A DNA stretch of 64,000 nucleotides from PLanc-01 sp034678485 (GTDB lineage: Bacteria > Planctomycetota > Phycisphaerae > Sedimentisphaerales > Anaerobacaceae): positions 11,936 through 75,935 of the forward strand of contig JAXDBU010000140.1 in assembly GCA_034678485.1 (NCBI GenBank). The letters run 5' to 3'. Of this stretch, positions 44,371 through 52,822 are shown in pieces. The notes below the pieces were generated by a model. The model did no database searches, was not told the origin of the DNA, and was given only the letters and a program-made list of their open reading frames with translations. The translations under genes were made by a program, and so were the position numbers. How positions within the stretch are numbered: position 1 is the stretch's first letter; each line of letters begins with the position of its first letter.

Positions 44371-44889
44371 ATGACGGAGAGGTCAGGCTTGGTTACGCTG
44401 AAAGGCAACCCCGTCACACTGGTGGGCAGCGAAGTGAAGGTCGGCAAGAAGGCCCCGGATGCGGAGCTGGTCGCCAACGATCTGTCGGTGGTCAAGCTCT
44501 CGTCTTTGTGCCAGGGCCAGGTCGGCATCATCACCACGGTGCCGTCGCTTGACACGCCCGTCTGCGACGTGGAGACGCGGCGATTCAACCAGGAGGCAGG
44601 AAGCCTGGGCGACGATGTCACGATCCTGGCGGTCAGCATGGACCTGCCGTTCGCCCAGGCGAGATGGTGCGGCGCCGCGGGCGTGAAGAATCTCCGCACG
44701 CTGTCGGATCACCGCGATGCGGCCTTCGGCACATCCTACGGCGTACTAATCAAGGGCTTGCGGCTTCTGGCCCGCGCCGTCTTTGTGGTGGACAAACAGG
44801 GCGTCGTTCGCTATGTAGAACTGGTGAAAGAAGTCGCGAGCGAGCCGGACTACGAGGCCGTTCTGGCCGCGGCCAGGAAGCTCCTGTAG
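44371..44889 (+). CDS. tpx: Thiol peroxidase (atypical 2-Cys peroxiredoxin)
   Basis: 172 residues. Peroxidatic Cys in SLDTPVCDVETRRFN (about Cys62) and resolving Cys in ARWCGAAGVKN (about Cys95) give the Tpx spacing. Reduces peroxides with thioredoxin. The start MTERSGLVTLKGNPVTLVG is typical. AAAGGAG site. 34 bases to the next gene. Confidence 0.95.
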   Translation: MTERSGLVTLKGNPVTLVGSEVKVGKKAPDAELVANDLSVVKLSSLCQGQVGIITTVPSLDTPVCDVETRRFNQEAGSLGDDVTILAVSMDLPFAQARWCGAAGVKNLRTLSDHRDAAFGTSYGVLIKGLRLLARAVFVVDKQGVVRYVELVKEVASEPDYEAVLAAARKLL

Positions 44890-44922
44890 GCCCGCCGGCA
44901 CAACAGAGAGGATTACAGCACA

Positions 44923-46101
44923 ATGCAGGAACTCAAACCCAACGTGTACTCCATCCGCGCGATCGACTGGGATCGGCGGCTCTTCGACGAGCTGATTCCG
45001 CTGCCGGAGGGGACAACGTACAACGCCTATCTGATCGAGGGCAGCGAGAAGACCGCCCTGCTCGATACGGTGGACCCGACGAAGACCGAGGTCCTTCTGG
45101 GCAGCCTGGCTGCGTCGGGAGTCGAGAAGATCGACTACGTCGTTTCGCATCACGCCGAACAGGACCATTCCGGCTCCATCCCGGCGGTCCTGGCTCGTTA
45201 TCCGCAGGCGAAGGTCGTCGCGAACGCCAAGTGCCAGGCGATGCTCACCGACCTGCTGCGCATCGACCCGGAACGGTTCCTCATGATCCAGGACGGCCAG
45301 ACCCTGTCCCTTGGCGACAAGACGCTGCAATTCCTCGATGTCCCCTGGGTCCATTGGCCCGAGACGATGGCGACCTACCTGGTCCAGGACAAGATTCTGT
45401 TCCCGTGCGACTTCTTCGGCTCGCACCTGGCGACCAGCAGCCTGTACGCCGACGATGAGCCCCTGGCCTTCGAGTCGGCCAAACGGTACTACGCCGAGAT
45501 CATGATGCCGTTCCGTTCCGTGATCAAGAAGAACATGGAGAAGTTGGGCCGGCTCGACATCGAGGTGATCGCCCCGGGCCATGGGCCGGTCCACAACACG
45601 CCGAGCCACATCATGGACGCATACAGGGATTGGGTCGGCGACAACGTCAAGAACGAGGTCGTCCTGGCCTACGTCTCGATGCACGAGAGCACCAAGAAGA
45701 TGGTCGAGCACTTGTCGAACGCCCTGATCCGGCGCGGCATCGTCGTGCGCCAGTTCAACCTGCCGGCGACGGACCTGGGCCGGCTCGCGATCGCCCTGGT
45801 GGACGCCGCGACGATCGTGCTCGGCTCGCCGACCGTCCTGACCGGCGCTCACCCGAAGGCGGCCTATGCCGCGTTCGTCGCCAACGCCTTGCGGCCCAAG
45901 ACGCGGTTCGCCTCGGTCATCGGCTCCTTCGGCTGGGGCGGCAAGATGGTCGAGCAGCTCGCGGGGCTGCTCACGAACATGAAGGTGGAACTGCTGACCC
46001 CGGTGATCGCCAAGGGGCAGCCCAAGGAACCGGAGTATCTCGCTCTGGACACGTTGGCCGATCAGATCCTCGCGAAGCATCGAGAGATCGGGATCGCCTA
46101 A
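44923..46101 (+). CDS. Flavodiiron protein (A-type flavoprotein, FprA/Roo-like)
   Basis: 392 residues. The metallo-beta-lactamase-like diiron domain has HHAEQDHSG (76-84: H-x-E-x-D-H), a later His in VHWPETM, and AP GHGPVH; residues about 255-392 form a flavodoxin domain with FMN loop. Reduces O2 to water (or NO), taking electrons from rubredoxin, which is encoded five genes on. Together with desulfoferrodoxin this protects anaerobes. Confidence 0.95.
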   Translation: MQELKPNVYSIRAIDWDRRLFDELIPLPEGTTYNAYLIEGSEKTALLDTVDPTKTEVLLGSLAASGVEKIDYVVSHHAEQDHSGSIPAVLARYPQAKVVANAKCQAMLTDLLRIDPERFLMIQDGQTLSLGDKTLQFLDVPWVHWPETMATYLVQDKILFPCDFFGSHLATSSLYADDEPLAFESAKRYYAEIMMPFRSVIKKNMEKLGRLDIEVIAPGHGPVHNTPSHIMDAYRDWVGDNVKNEVVLAYVSMHESTKKMVEHLSNALIRRGIVVRQFNLPATDLGRLAIALVDAATIVLGSPTVLTGAHPKAAYAAFVANALRPKTRFASVIGSFGWGGKMVEQLAGLLTNMKVELLTPVIAKGQPKEPEYLALDTLADQILAKHREIGIA

Positions 46102-46162
46102 GACATGAACGCTGGAATCCCGCCGGCGACGGATCGTCCCGGCACAGAAAAGGGGAAGGAAA

Positions 46163-46540
46163 ATGATTGAGAGACTGCAAGTGTACAAGTGCTCCGTGTG
46201 CGGCAATATCGTGGAAGTCCTCACCGCCGGCGGCGGCACGCTGGTCTGCTGCGGCAAGCCCATGGAGAACCTGACTGCCAAGACCGCCGACCAGGGCAAG
46301 GAGAAACACGTACCTGTCATCGAGAAGGTCGAGGGCGGCATCAAGGTGAAGGTCGGCGGCGTCGCGCACCCGATGGAGGACAAGCACTACATCGAATGGA
46401 TCGAGGTCATCAGCGACGGCAAGGCCTATCGCCAGTTCCTCAAGCCCGGCCAGGCGCCCGAGGCCGTCTTCCCCATCGCCTCGACCCACGTCGTCGCACG
46501 AGAGCACTGCAACATACACGGCCTGTGGGAGGCGAAGTAA
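46163..46540 (+). CDS. dfx: Desulfoferrodoxin (superoxide reductase, 2Fe type)
   Basis: 125 residues. N-terminal desulforedoxin centre with Cys at 10, 13, 29 and 30; catalytic Fe site with EKHVP (Glu47, His49), further His near 69 and 75, and CNIHGLWE (Cys116, His119). Reduces superoxide to H2O2 without producing O2. GGGAAGG site; ftn follows after one base. Confidence 0.96.
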   Translation: MIERLQVYKCSVCGNIVEVLTAGGGTLVCCGKPMENLTAKTADQGKEKHVPVIEKVEGGIKVKVGGVAHPMEDKHYIEWIEVISDGKAYRQFLKPGQAPEAVFPIASTHVVAREHCNIHGLWEAK

Positions 46541-46541
46541 C

Positions 46542-47030
46542 ATGCTGAACGAGAAAATGGAGAAAGCCCTGAACGATCAAATCAACGAGGAACTGTATTC
46601 CTCGTATCTGTACCTGTCGATGGCCGCCTGGTTCGAATCGGAGAACCTGCCGGGCTGCGCCGCCTGGATGCAGGCCCAGGCCCGCGAGGAGAACGGGCAT
46701 GCGATGAAGTTCTTCAAGTTCATCAACGAGCGGCGTGGGCGAGTCACGCTCCAGGCGATCAAAGAGCCGGTCCAGGAATGGAAATCGGCCCTGGCGGCGT
46801 TCGAAGCCTCGCTCAATCACGAGCAGCACATCACCGCCTGCATCGACAAGCTGATGAACCTGGCCATCGCGCAGAAGGATCACGCATCCGCCGCGATGCT
46901 GCAGTGGTTCGTCAACGAGCAGGTCGAAGAAGAAGCCAACGTGGACGCCATCGTCCAGAGGCTCAAGATGGCCGAGAAGGCCCCCGGCGCGCTGCTCATG
47001 TTGGACCATGCGTTGGGCGAACGCAAATAA
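46542..47030 (+). CDS. ftnA: Ferritin
   Basis: 162 residues. Four-helix bundle with ferroxidase residues in NEELYSSYLYLSMAAWFE, EENGHAMKFF and NEQVEEEANV. Stores iron and limits Fenton chemistry. Only one base separates it from dfx; ATG 46542. Co-transcribed. Confidence 0.94.
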   Translation: MLNEKMEKALNDQINEELYSSYLYLSMAAWFESENLPGCAAWMQAQAREENGHAMKFFKFINERRGRVTLQAIKEPVQEWKSALAAFEASLNHEQHITACIDKLMNLAIAQKDHASAAMLQWFVNEQVEEEANVDAIVQRLKMAEKAPGALLMLDHALGERK

Positions 47031-47059
47031 ACCGCATCCAGATTGGCAGGAGAATAGGC

Positions 47060-47554
47060 ATGAGCACCGCATTCAACGCCGACGAAGTCTTTGAAATGGC
47101 CGAGGAAATCGAACGCAACGGCGCGAAGTTCTATCGCGAGGCCGCAGGCAAGGCCGCCAACCGGGAGATCAGGGAAATGTTCCTCAGCATGGCCTCCATG
47201 GAGGACGGCCACCTCAAGACATTCCAGACCATGAGGAAGGGTCTCAGCGAGCAGGAGAAGGGCGAGACCGCCTACGACCCGTACAACGAAGCGTCCTACT
47301 ATCTCCAGGCGCTGGCCAGCAGCAAAGGGTTCGAGGGCATGAAGAGCCAGACGCAGAAGCTGACGGGCAAAGAATCCGTGGGCGAGCTGCTGGAGATCGC
47401 CATCGGCGCGGAGAAGAACTCCGTACTCTACTATGTGGGGCTGAAGGACCTGGTCCCCGCCGGAGCAGGCCGGGACAAAGTGGAGGCGATCATCCGGGAA
47501 GAGATCCGGCACATCGCCGACCTGCGACGACGCCAGACAGCATTGAATGCTTAG
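47060..47554 (+). CDS. Rubrerythrin-like (ferritin-like) diiron protein without rubredoxin domain
   Basis: 164 residues. Four-helix bundle with EIERNGAKFYREAAGKA, SMEDGHLKTF, and EKNSVLYYVGL followed by REEIRHIADL, giving two E-x-x-H/Y metal sites. The FeS4 domain of rubrerythrin is absent. It likely reduces peroxide or senses iron; electrons could come from the rubredoxin encoded next. ATG 47060 with GGAG. Confidence 0.88.
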   Translation: MSTAFNADEVFEMAEEIERNGAKFYREAAGKAANREIREMFLSMASMEDGHLKTFQTMRKGLSEQEKGETAYDPYNEASYYLQALASSKGFEGMKSQTQKLTGKESVGELLEIAIGAEKNSVLYYVGLKDLVPAGAGRDKVEAIIREEIRHIADLRRRQTALNA

Positions 47555-47572
47555 AGGGGAAAGGAACGAGCC

Positions 47573-47734
47573 ATGAAATACAAATGCGTTCTGTGCGGCT
47601 ATATCTATGATCCCGCAGTCGGCGATCCGGACAATGGCGTTGAACCGGGCACCTCGTTCCAGGACCTTCCCGACAACTGGGTCTGTCCGGAGTGCGGCGC
47701 AGGAAAAGACGAGTTCGAGCCTGTGGACGACTGA
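47573..47734 (+). CDS. rub: Rubredoxin
   Basis: 53 residues, complete. FeS4 site CVLCGYIYDP and CPECGAGKDEFEPVDD, with the usual DPAVGDPDNGVEPGTSFQDL middle. One-electron donor for rubrerythrin, desulfoferrodoxin and the flavodiiron protein. ATG 47573 with GAAAGGAA; ends at TGA 47732-47734. It lies between the diiron gene and zwf. Confidence 0.96.
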   Translation: MKYKCVLCGYIYDPAVGDPDNGVEPGTSFQDLPDNWVCPECGAGKDEFEPVDD

Positions 47735-47769
47735 TGACCCGAAGACTCGTGACATGACTCACAGGGTCG

Positions 47770-49329
47770 ATGATGCCCATTCGAGAGATACACCCCTCGG
47801 TGGCTGCTCTCGACACGATTTGTGTCGAGTCGGCGGCCCCGCCTGCGGCGATGGTGGTCTTTGGCGCCTCCGGCGACCTCGTGCAGCGCAAGCTGTTGCC
47901 GAGCATCGCCCAGATCCGGCGGCGAGGCCTGCTGGGCGAGCGGTTCTGCCTCCTCGGTTGCAGTCGAACGCAGTGGTCGGATGAGCAATTCCGACGGATC
48001 GCCGGAGAGGCCATCGGAAAGAGCCCCGGCGGTCTCTCCGGCGCCGAGCTGACCGCCCTGCTGGGCCAACTCCATTACATCCGCGGCGACTACGACGACC
48101 CCGACACCTACGAGCGAATCCGCAGCAGGTTGTCCGGACTCCGCAGGCAGCACGGGATCACCGGCTGTGACCTGTTCTACCTGTCCGTTCCACCGGCGCT
48201 CTATGGGACCATCGTCGAGCACCTTGGGACCTCGGGCCTGTCCTGCAAGGACGATCCCCAATGCTCCCGGCGGGCTCGACTCGTCGTGGAGAAGCCCTTC
48301 GGAAGGGACCTCGACACTGCCCGGACGCTCAACCACGCTGTCTCGAGGTGGTTCGAGGAGTCGCAAATCTACCGAATCGACCACTACCTGGGCAAGGAAA
48401 CGGTCCAGAACATCCTGATCTTTCGGTTCGCCAACGCGATCTTCGAGCCCCTCTGGAACCGCAACCACATCGACAACATCCAGATCACCATCGCCGAAAC
48501 GCTCGGCGTCGAGCATCGGGCGGGCTATTACGACCACACCGGCGCCCTGCGGGACATGTTCCAGAACCACATGCTCCAGATGCTGGCCCTGGTGGGCATG
48601 GAGCCGCCGATCTCGTTCGATGCCGAGGCGATTCGAGACGAGAGGGTCAAACTGCTGCGAACCGTCCGGCCGTTCGATACCCGGAATCTGGCTGAGTCCA
48701 TTGTCCGAGGCCGGTATGGATCGGGACGAATCGGCGGCCGGGACGTGCCTGGCTATCTCTCGGAGCCGGGCGTCGCGCCCGACTCCGGAACAGAAACCTA
48801 CGTCGCCGCGAGGCTCTTCATCGACAACTGGCGGTGGAAGGACGTCCCCTTCTACCTGCGGACGGGCAAGCGACTGGCCGCCAAGGACACGGAGATCGTG
48901 GTGACGTTCAAGGAGCCCCCGCACTCGCTGTTCGCGTCCGCGGGCCTGGATCGCATGCCCTGCAACATTCTGGCCTTTCAGATCCAGCCGAAGGAGGGCA
49001 TCTCGCTGCGGTTCCAGGCGAAGCGTCCCGGCTCCAAGATCTGCATGGGCACGCTGGACATGAAATTCCGCTACCAGGAGATCTTCGGCGTAGAAATGCC
49101 CGAGGCCTACGAACGTCTGCTCCTGGACTGCATGATGGGCGATCAGACCCTCTTCACCCGCTTCGACGCCATCGAAACCACCTGGCAACTCCTGATGCCG
49201 GTCCTGGAAGCGTGGGCAAGCAGCGACGAGGATCCCCATGAGTATGCCGCCGGCCGCGAGAGCTTCCCGCAAGCGGATGCCCTGCCCGAAGCCGACGGTC
49301 GCAAGTGGCACGGGCTGCCGACGACATAG
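47770..49329 (+). CDS. zwf: Glucose-6-phosphate 1-dehydrogenase
   Basis: 519 residues. NADP-binding GASGDLVQRKLLPS (about 32-45), substrate motif RIDHYLGKETVQN with catalytic His/Lys, and ETYVAARLFIDNWRWKDVPF. First oxidative pentose phosphate step, making NADPH. Placement behind the defence genes suggests it feeds reductant to peroxide removal. ATG 47770 or 47773. Last gene of the plus-strand series. Confidence 0.95.
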   Translation: MMPIREIHPSVAALDTICVESAAPPAAMVVFGASGDLVQRKLLPSIAQIRRRGLLGERFCLLGCSRTQWSDEQFRRIAGEAIGKSPGGLSGAELTALLGQLHYIRGDYDDPDTYERIRSRLSGLRRQHGITGCDLFYLSVPPALYGTIVEHLGTSGLSCKDDPQCSRRARLVVEKPFGRDLDTARTLNHAVSRWFEESQIYRIDHYLGKETVQNILIFRFANAIFEPLWNRNHIDNIQITIAETLGVEHRAGYYDHTGALRDMFQNHMLQMLALVGMEPPISFDAEAIRDERVKLLRTVRPFDTRNLAESIVRGRYGSGRIGGRDVPGYLSEPGVAPDSGTETYVAARLFIDNWRWKDVPFYLRTGKRLAAKDTEIVVTFKEPPHSLFASAGLDRMPCNILAFQIQPKEGISLRFQAKRPGSKICMGTLDMKFRYQEIFGVEMPEAYERLLLDCMMGDQTLFTRFDAIETTWQLLMPVLEAWASSDEDPHEYAAGRESFPQADALPEADGRKWHGLPTT

Positions 49330-49333
49330 CAAC

Positions 49334-49353
49334 GGTGCGTGATACGCACCCTA
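49334..49353 (+). repeat. GGTGCGTGATACGCACC palindromic repeat
   Basis: GGTGCGTGATACGCACCCTA, 5 bases after zwf. Same element as 29512 and 50454. Might act as a terminator hairpin. Confidence 0.75.
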
Positions 49354-49361
49354 TGCGAGAT

Positions 49362-50387
49362 TCATCGCACGGCCCTCAGCAGCGCCTCGATGTTCTCGCT
49401 GGGCACCTGGGGCGGAATGCCCCCGCCGCAGGACAGGATGACATGACTGCGATCCGTCAGCGACTCGACGGCCGCCCGGGCACTTCTTTCCACGTCTTCG
49501 GGTGTGCCCTGGGCCAGAACATCGCGAGGCGGGATGTTCCCGAGGAGGGTCACCTTGCCGCCCGTCCGCTGCTTCATCTCGACCAGCGAGTGCTCGAAGC
49601 TGAAGTTGAAGAGGTTCACGCCGATCTCATCGAGGTACTTCGCGCACACGAGACCTTGGGCGTCGTTGTGGAAAAACCGCACCGGCACGTCGAGACAGGC
49701 GAAGATCTGCTTGAGGTACGGCAACGCCGCGGCCCGGAAATCCTGCTCACCCAGGAAGCCCACGATGTCGTCAAGGATGAAGATCCCCTCGATGGTCGGG
49801 ATGCACTCCTTCTGGTATCGCAGCCAATCGATGATGAACTCCGTGAGGAGCGTGAGGAACCGCTTGATCTCGTCCGGATCGGTGCGGATCGCCATGAGGA
49901 ATTCCGTCGTGCCCATGAGGAAGGTGGCGATATTGAGCGGTCCGCGCGAGACGGCAAAGCGGATCGCGTGGCCCGCCTGCTCGATGCGGTCCCGCTGGAG
50001 CTGGAGTCGGCGAACGACGAACGGGAGCAGGCCGTCGGTGCGAGGATTGGGCTTCTCGATGGCCGCGAGGTCGCCAATCGACTTGACGATCTTCTCCGCA
50101 AAGGGCAGCTCGTCCTGAGCCCACCGACACTTCGTCCCGAAGGCCGAGGGCTCGGTACACATGCCGAACTCCGACCAGAAGCCGGGCAGGAACATGGCGT
50201 CCGGGAATTGCCGCACCGCCTGGAGATTAGCCGCCAGCCACTTCTCCTCGCTGCAGTAGTAGTCCAGTGTGGACATCCCGGACCAGCCGGGAAGCCAGGG
50301 ACTATCGATGATGAATCCGACCGGCATCGGATCGATCACCTCGCCGCCCAGGATCGCCAACAACCTCTCCCACTGCTCTTTCGTCAT
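49362..50387 (-). CDS. Uroporphyrinogen decarboxylase (URO-D) superfamily protein
   Basis: 341 residues. TIM barrel like URO-D and methylcobamide:CoM methyltransferases: start PMPVGFIIDSPWLPGW, middle GIFILDDIVGFLGEQDF and FFHNDAQGLVCAKYLDEIGV, end SCGGGIPPQVPSENIEALL. True heme enzymes differ at the start, so a different substrate is likely. ATG 50387. It ends the sugar-related minus-strand series, 110 bases after the dehydrogenase gene. Confidence 0.8.
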   Translation of the reverse strand: MTKEQWERLLAILGGEVIDPMPVGFIIDSPWLPGWSGMSTLDYYCSEEKWLAANLQAVRQFPDAMFLPGFWSEFGMCTEPSAFGTKCRWAQDELPFAEKIVKSIGDLAAIEKPNPRTDGLLPFVVRRLQLQRDRIEQAGHAIRFAVSRGPLNIATFLMGTTEFLMAIRTDPDEIKRFLTLLTEFIIDWLRYQKECIPTIEGIFILDDIVGFLGEQDFRAAALPYLKQIFACLDVPVRFFHNDAQGLVCAKYLDEIGVNLFNFSFEHSLVEMKQRTGGKVTLLGNIPPRDVLAQGTPEDVERSARAAVESLTDRSHVILSCGGGIPPQVPSENIEALLRAVR

Positions 50388-50399
50388 AGATCGTTTCCC

Positions 50400-50473
50400 G
50401 TAGGGTGCGTACCACGCACCATCTTCTCTCGACAGCACATACCATGCCAGGATGGTGCGTGATACGCACCCTG
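50400..50473. repeat. Inverted pair of GGTGCGT palindromic repeats
   Basis: GTAGGGTGCGTACCACGCAC from 50400 and GGTGCGTGATACGCACCCTG at 50454-50473, same two forms as at 29512-29579 in opposite order. Sits between the URO-D and the dehydrogenase genes. Confidence 0.75.
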
Positions 50474-50497
50474 CACCCGCACCCCTGCCCGTTCTAC

Positions 50498-51673
50498 TCA
50501 GAACACCCGCACCGCGACTTCGGCCCCCTTGCGCTCCGCGGAGACGTAGGCGCTGTAGATCGTCGAAATGCAGTCGGCGGCCAGACAACTGTCGCTCTGA
50601 ACCGGCTCGCCGTAGGCGACCGCCCGGTAGAACGACTCGATTTCCTGCGGGTAGCCCGTGAACCAGTCCTCGTCGGGCGACGGGCAGGTCCACCCCTGCT
50701 TGGTCCCGATCTTCTCGACGACGTAGACGTCCTTGAAGTTCGCGTCGACCGGGTTGTACGTCTGCATCGCGGTGTTCGGGTTGATGTTGCAGAAGGTCCG
50801 GTGGTTGTTCGCGGCCACCTCCAGCCAGTTGTGAATTCCGCCGAGAATGATGTCCGAGGCGAAGATCGTCGCGATCGTGCCGTCGTCGAACGTCACGTGC
50901 ATCATCGAGAAATCGTCGATGTCGAAGTAATCGCAGCGGATGTGGCCCTCGTCGCGGAAGCCCGGCATCCGCGTCAGCGCGTGGACGCGGGCGGTGACCG
51001 CCTTCGGCCGGATGGGCTTGCCGCTACGGGCCTTGCCCTCCACCTGCTTGAGATACAGCGCCGCGCCCAGCGGGTGGCAGCCCTTGCCGATCATGACCCC
51101 GCCGCCGGAGAACTTCCAGTAGGCGTAGGTCTTGGCGTGCGAGCCGGAGTGCGCCTCCTCGCCGTGCATCCAGAGGATCTGGGCCCCGGTTTTCTCGATA
51201 ATCTCGCGTTCCTTCTGGATCGACGGCGCGTAGACCCAGTTCTCTGCATAGAGGATCTTGCCTTTGCTCTGGCTCTCGGCCTTCAGCATCCGCTCGATGC
51301 TGGCCAGGGCCTTGTCGCGGGCGGTCTCCTTGGGGAAATCCTGGCCGTTGAAGTTCTCGGAACCGTCGCCGAAGAAGCCGGTCAGGGGCTTCTCGACGAT
51401 GGCGAACTTGTCCCGCTCCAGGGCCGCGATGGCAACCGACTCGTGCGACGACGCCGTCGTGCAGCAATGGATCACATCGACGTCATCGAGCAGTCGTTCG
51501 AGCGAATCATAGACTGCGATCCCGCGTTTCTGGCCGTAGGCCTGGGCGCCGTCGAGCGCATACACGCCCTTGATCTCGACACTCGCGCCGTGGACCTTCT
51601 CGATGGCCTCGAAGTGGAACGAGGCGGAGAAGCCCGCCCCTACGATCCCGGCCCGCACCGTTTTCTTCTTCAT
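50498..51673 (-). CDS. Gfo/Idh/MocA family oxidoreductase (cytoplasmic)
   Basis: 391 residues. Rossmann GIVGAGFSASFHFEAI, then TTASSHESVAIAALERDKFA, IVEKPLTG (the EKP motif), and an insert with SENFNGQDFPKETARDKAL that is longer than usual. C-terminal half ends with EIESFYRAVAYGEPVQSD. No signal peptide, so it acts in the cytosol, unlike its Tat-exported relatives nearby. ATG 51673. Substrate not known. Confidence 0.88.
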   Translation of the reverse strand: MKKKTVRAGIVGAGFSASFHFEAIEKVHGASVEIKGVYALDGAQAYGQKRGIAVYDSLERLLDDVDVIHCCTTASSHESVAIAALERDKFAIVEKPLTGFFGDGSENFNGQDFPKETARDKALASIERMLKAESQSKGKILYAENWVYAPSIQKEREIIEKTGAQILWMHGEEAHSGSHAKTYAYWKFSGGGVMIGKGCHPLGAALYLKQVEGKARSGKPIRPKAVTARVHALTRMPGFRDEGHIRCDYFDIDDFSMMHVTFDDGTIATIFASDIILGGIHNWLEVAANNHRTFCNINPNTAMQTYNPVDANFKDVYVVEKIGTKQGWTCPSPDEDWFTGYPQEIESFYRAVAYGEPVQSDSCLAADCISTIYSAYVSAERKGAEVAVRVF

Positions 51674-51686
51674 ATGGTATCCCCTG

Positions 51687-51715
51687 CTCTGTGATCTCTG
51701 TGCCCTCTGTGGCAA
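51687..51715 (-). repeat. CCACAGAGGGCACAGAG family repeat, isolated copy
   Basis: 29 bases identical to 5668-5696. It stands between the ThuA-type gene and the dehydrogenase gene, without a GxxExxY gene. Confidence 0.85.
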
Positions 51716-51724
51716 TCAAGTTCT

Positions 51725-52645
51725 TCACTTCCTCGCGGTCGGCGTCGCATCGGCCTTCAGGTCGCCCAGAACGAACTGGATGCCATCAAGGTAGTGCTGA
51801 AGGACGATCGGGTTCCAGAACAGCTCGTGCTCGTGGCCCAGGGCGCAGTAGAACACGCGGCCCTTGCCATAGCTCTTGACCCAGGTCATCGCGAAGTCCT
51901 TGTCCTCGCGGTGAATGAGTTCCTTCTGTGCCGCCGTGGTCGAGGTCCGCTCGGGGTCCACGGTGACTAAGACCCGCAGGTTCTCCCGTGAATACGGCGC
52001 GGTCACCTGGTAGATCTCATCGGTCACGATGAAGAACGATTCCTTGAACGCTGCAGTCAGTGGGTGGCCCGGCTCTTCGATCCGCAATACGACGGTCGAG
52101 CCGGAACGCCAGGGATGGTTGTCGAATCGGGCGCCGATGATGTCTCCGAACTCAGGCCACTTGTGGAAGCTCGCGACACCTGCATGGATCACGGCGAGTC
52201 CCCCTCCCTCGCGGATGAAATCGGCGAGGCTCTTCTTGAGCATCTCGTCCCGCTGGCGGGCCTGTGCCTGCTGGTCCTGCGGGAGCTTGGCGAAATCCTC
52301 GGGCAGGAAAATCTCCTCATTGGTGTTGTTCAGACAGACGGCATCAAACTGCTTGAGGTTGGCCGGCTCGAACAGGCTGTCGTCCTCCTCGGCCGGCACG
52401 GCCTCGAACGCCCCGGTCTGCCGGGCCATGATCTCGATAGCCTTGGCGCCGTAGGGGCGGGCCGTGTGCTTGTAGCCCCAGGAACGCGAGAACACCAGCA
52501 GCTTACGCGGCTTTTCCGCCTGTACCCGAGCCTTCGCAGGCATTGCCGCCCGCATCCTGGCGATCTCCTCGGCGGAGGGGACGGGGTTCTGAGCCAGCAG
52601 AGAAATCGGCATCCACAGCACCACTGCGACAACCAACGATTTCAC
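51725..52645 (-). CDS. ThuA domain protein, secreted
   Basis: 306 residues with a signal peptide (MKSLVVAVVLWMPISLLAQ). ThuA-like class I glutamine-amidotransferase fold: LLVFSRSWGYKHTA, FDAVCLNNTNEE, GGGLAVIHAGVASF (Gly-rich elbow without the catalytic Cys), MTWVKSYGKGRVFYCALGH. ThuA-like proteins are common in carbohydrate gene clusters, related to trehalose use or 3-keto sugar metabolism. GTG start at 52645 with AGGAGG. Confidence 0.85.
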   Translation of the reverse strand: MKSLVVAVVLWMPISLLAQNPVPSAEEIARMRAAMPAKARVQAEKPRKLLVFSRSWGYKHTARPYGAKAIEIMARQTGAFEAVPAEEDDSLFEPANLKQFDAVCLNNTNEEIFLPEDFAKLPQDQQAQARQRDEMLKKSLADFIREGGGLAVIHAGVASFHKWPEFGDIIGARFDNHPWRSGSTVVLRIEEPGHPLTAAFKESFFIVTDEIYQVTAPYSRENLRVLVTVDPERTSTTAAQKELIHREDKDFAMTWVKSYGKGRVFYCALGHEHELFWNPIVLQHYLDGIQFVLGDLKADATPTARK

Positions 52646-52663
52646 TCAGACCTCCTGTTCAAA

Positions 52664-52815
52664 GCCAAATCCGAAATCCGAATTTCGAAATCCGAAACAG
52701 ACCCAAAGCACGAAATCCAAATGACCGAAACGCTCTCGCACTCGAATGAGCCGTTTTGAGTTGCGGGACTTACGTCATTCGAATTTGTTTCGAGTTTCGA
52801 GCTTCGGATTTGGAG
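52664..52815. repeat. MITE-like ~155-base repeat, copy B
   Basis: Starts AGCCAAATCCGAAATCCGAA, includes GACCGAAACGCTCTCGCACT, ends with GTTTCGAGTTTCGAGCTTCG. Related to 15794-15951 and 61531-61692. Lies between two genes of the sugar series. Confidence 0.8.
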
Positions 52816-52822
52816 TTTTCTT

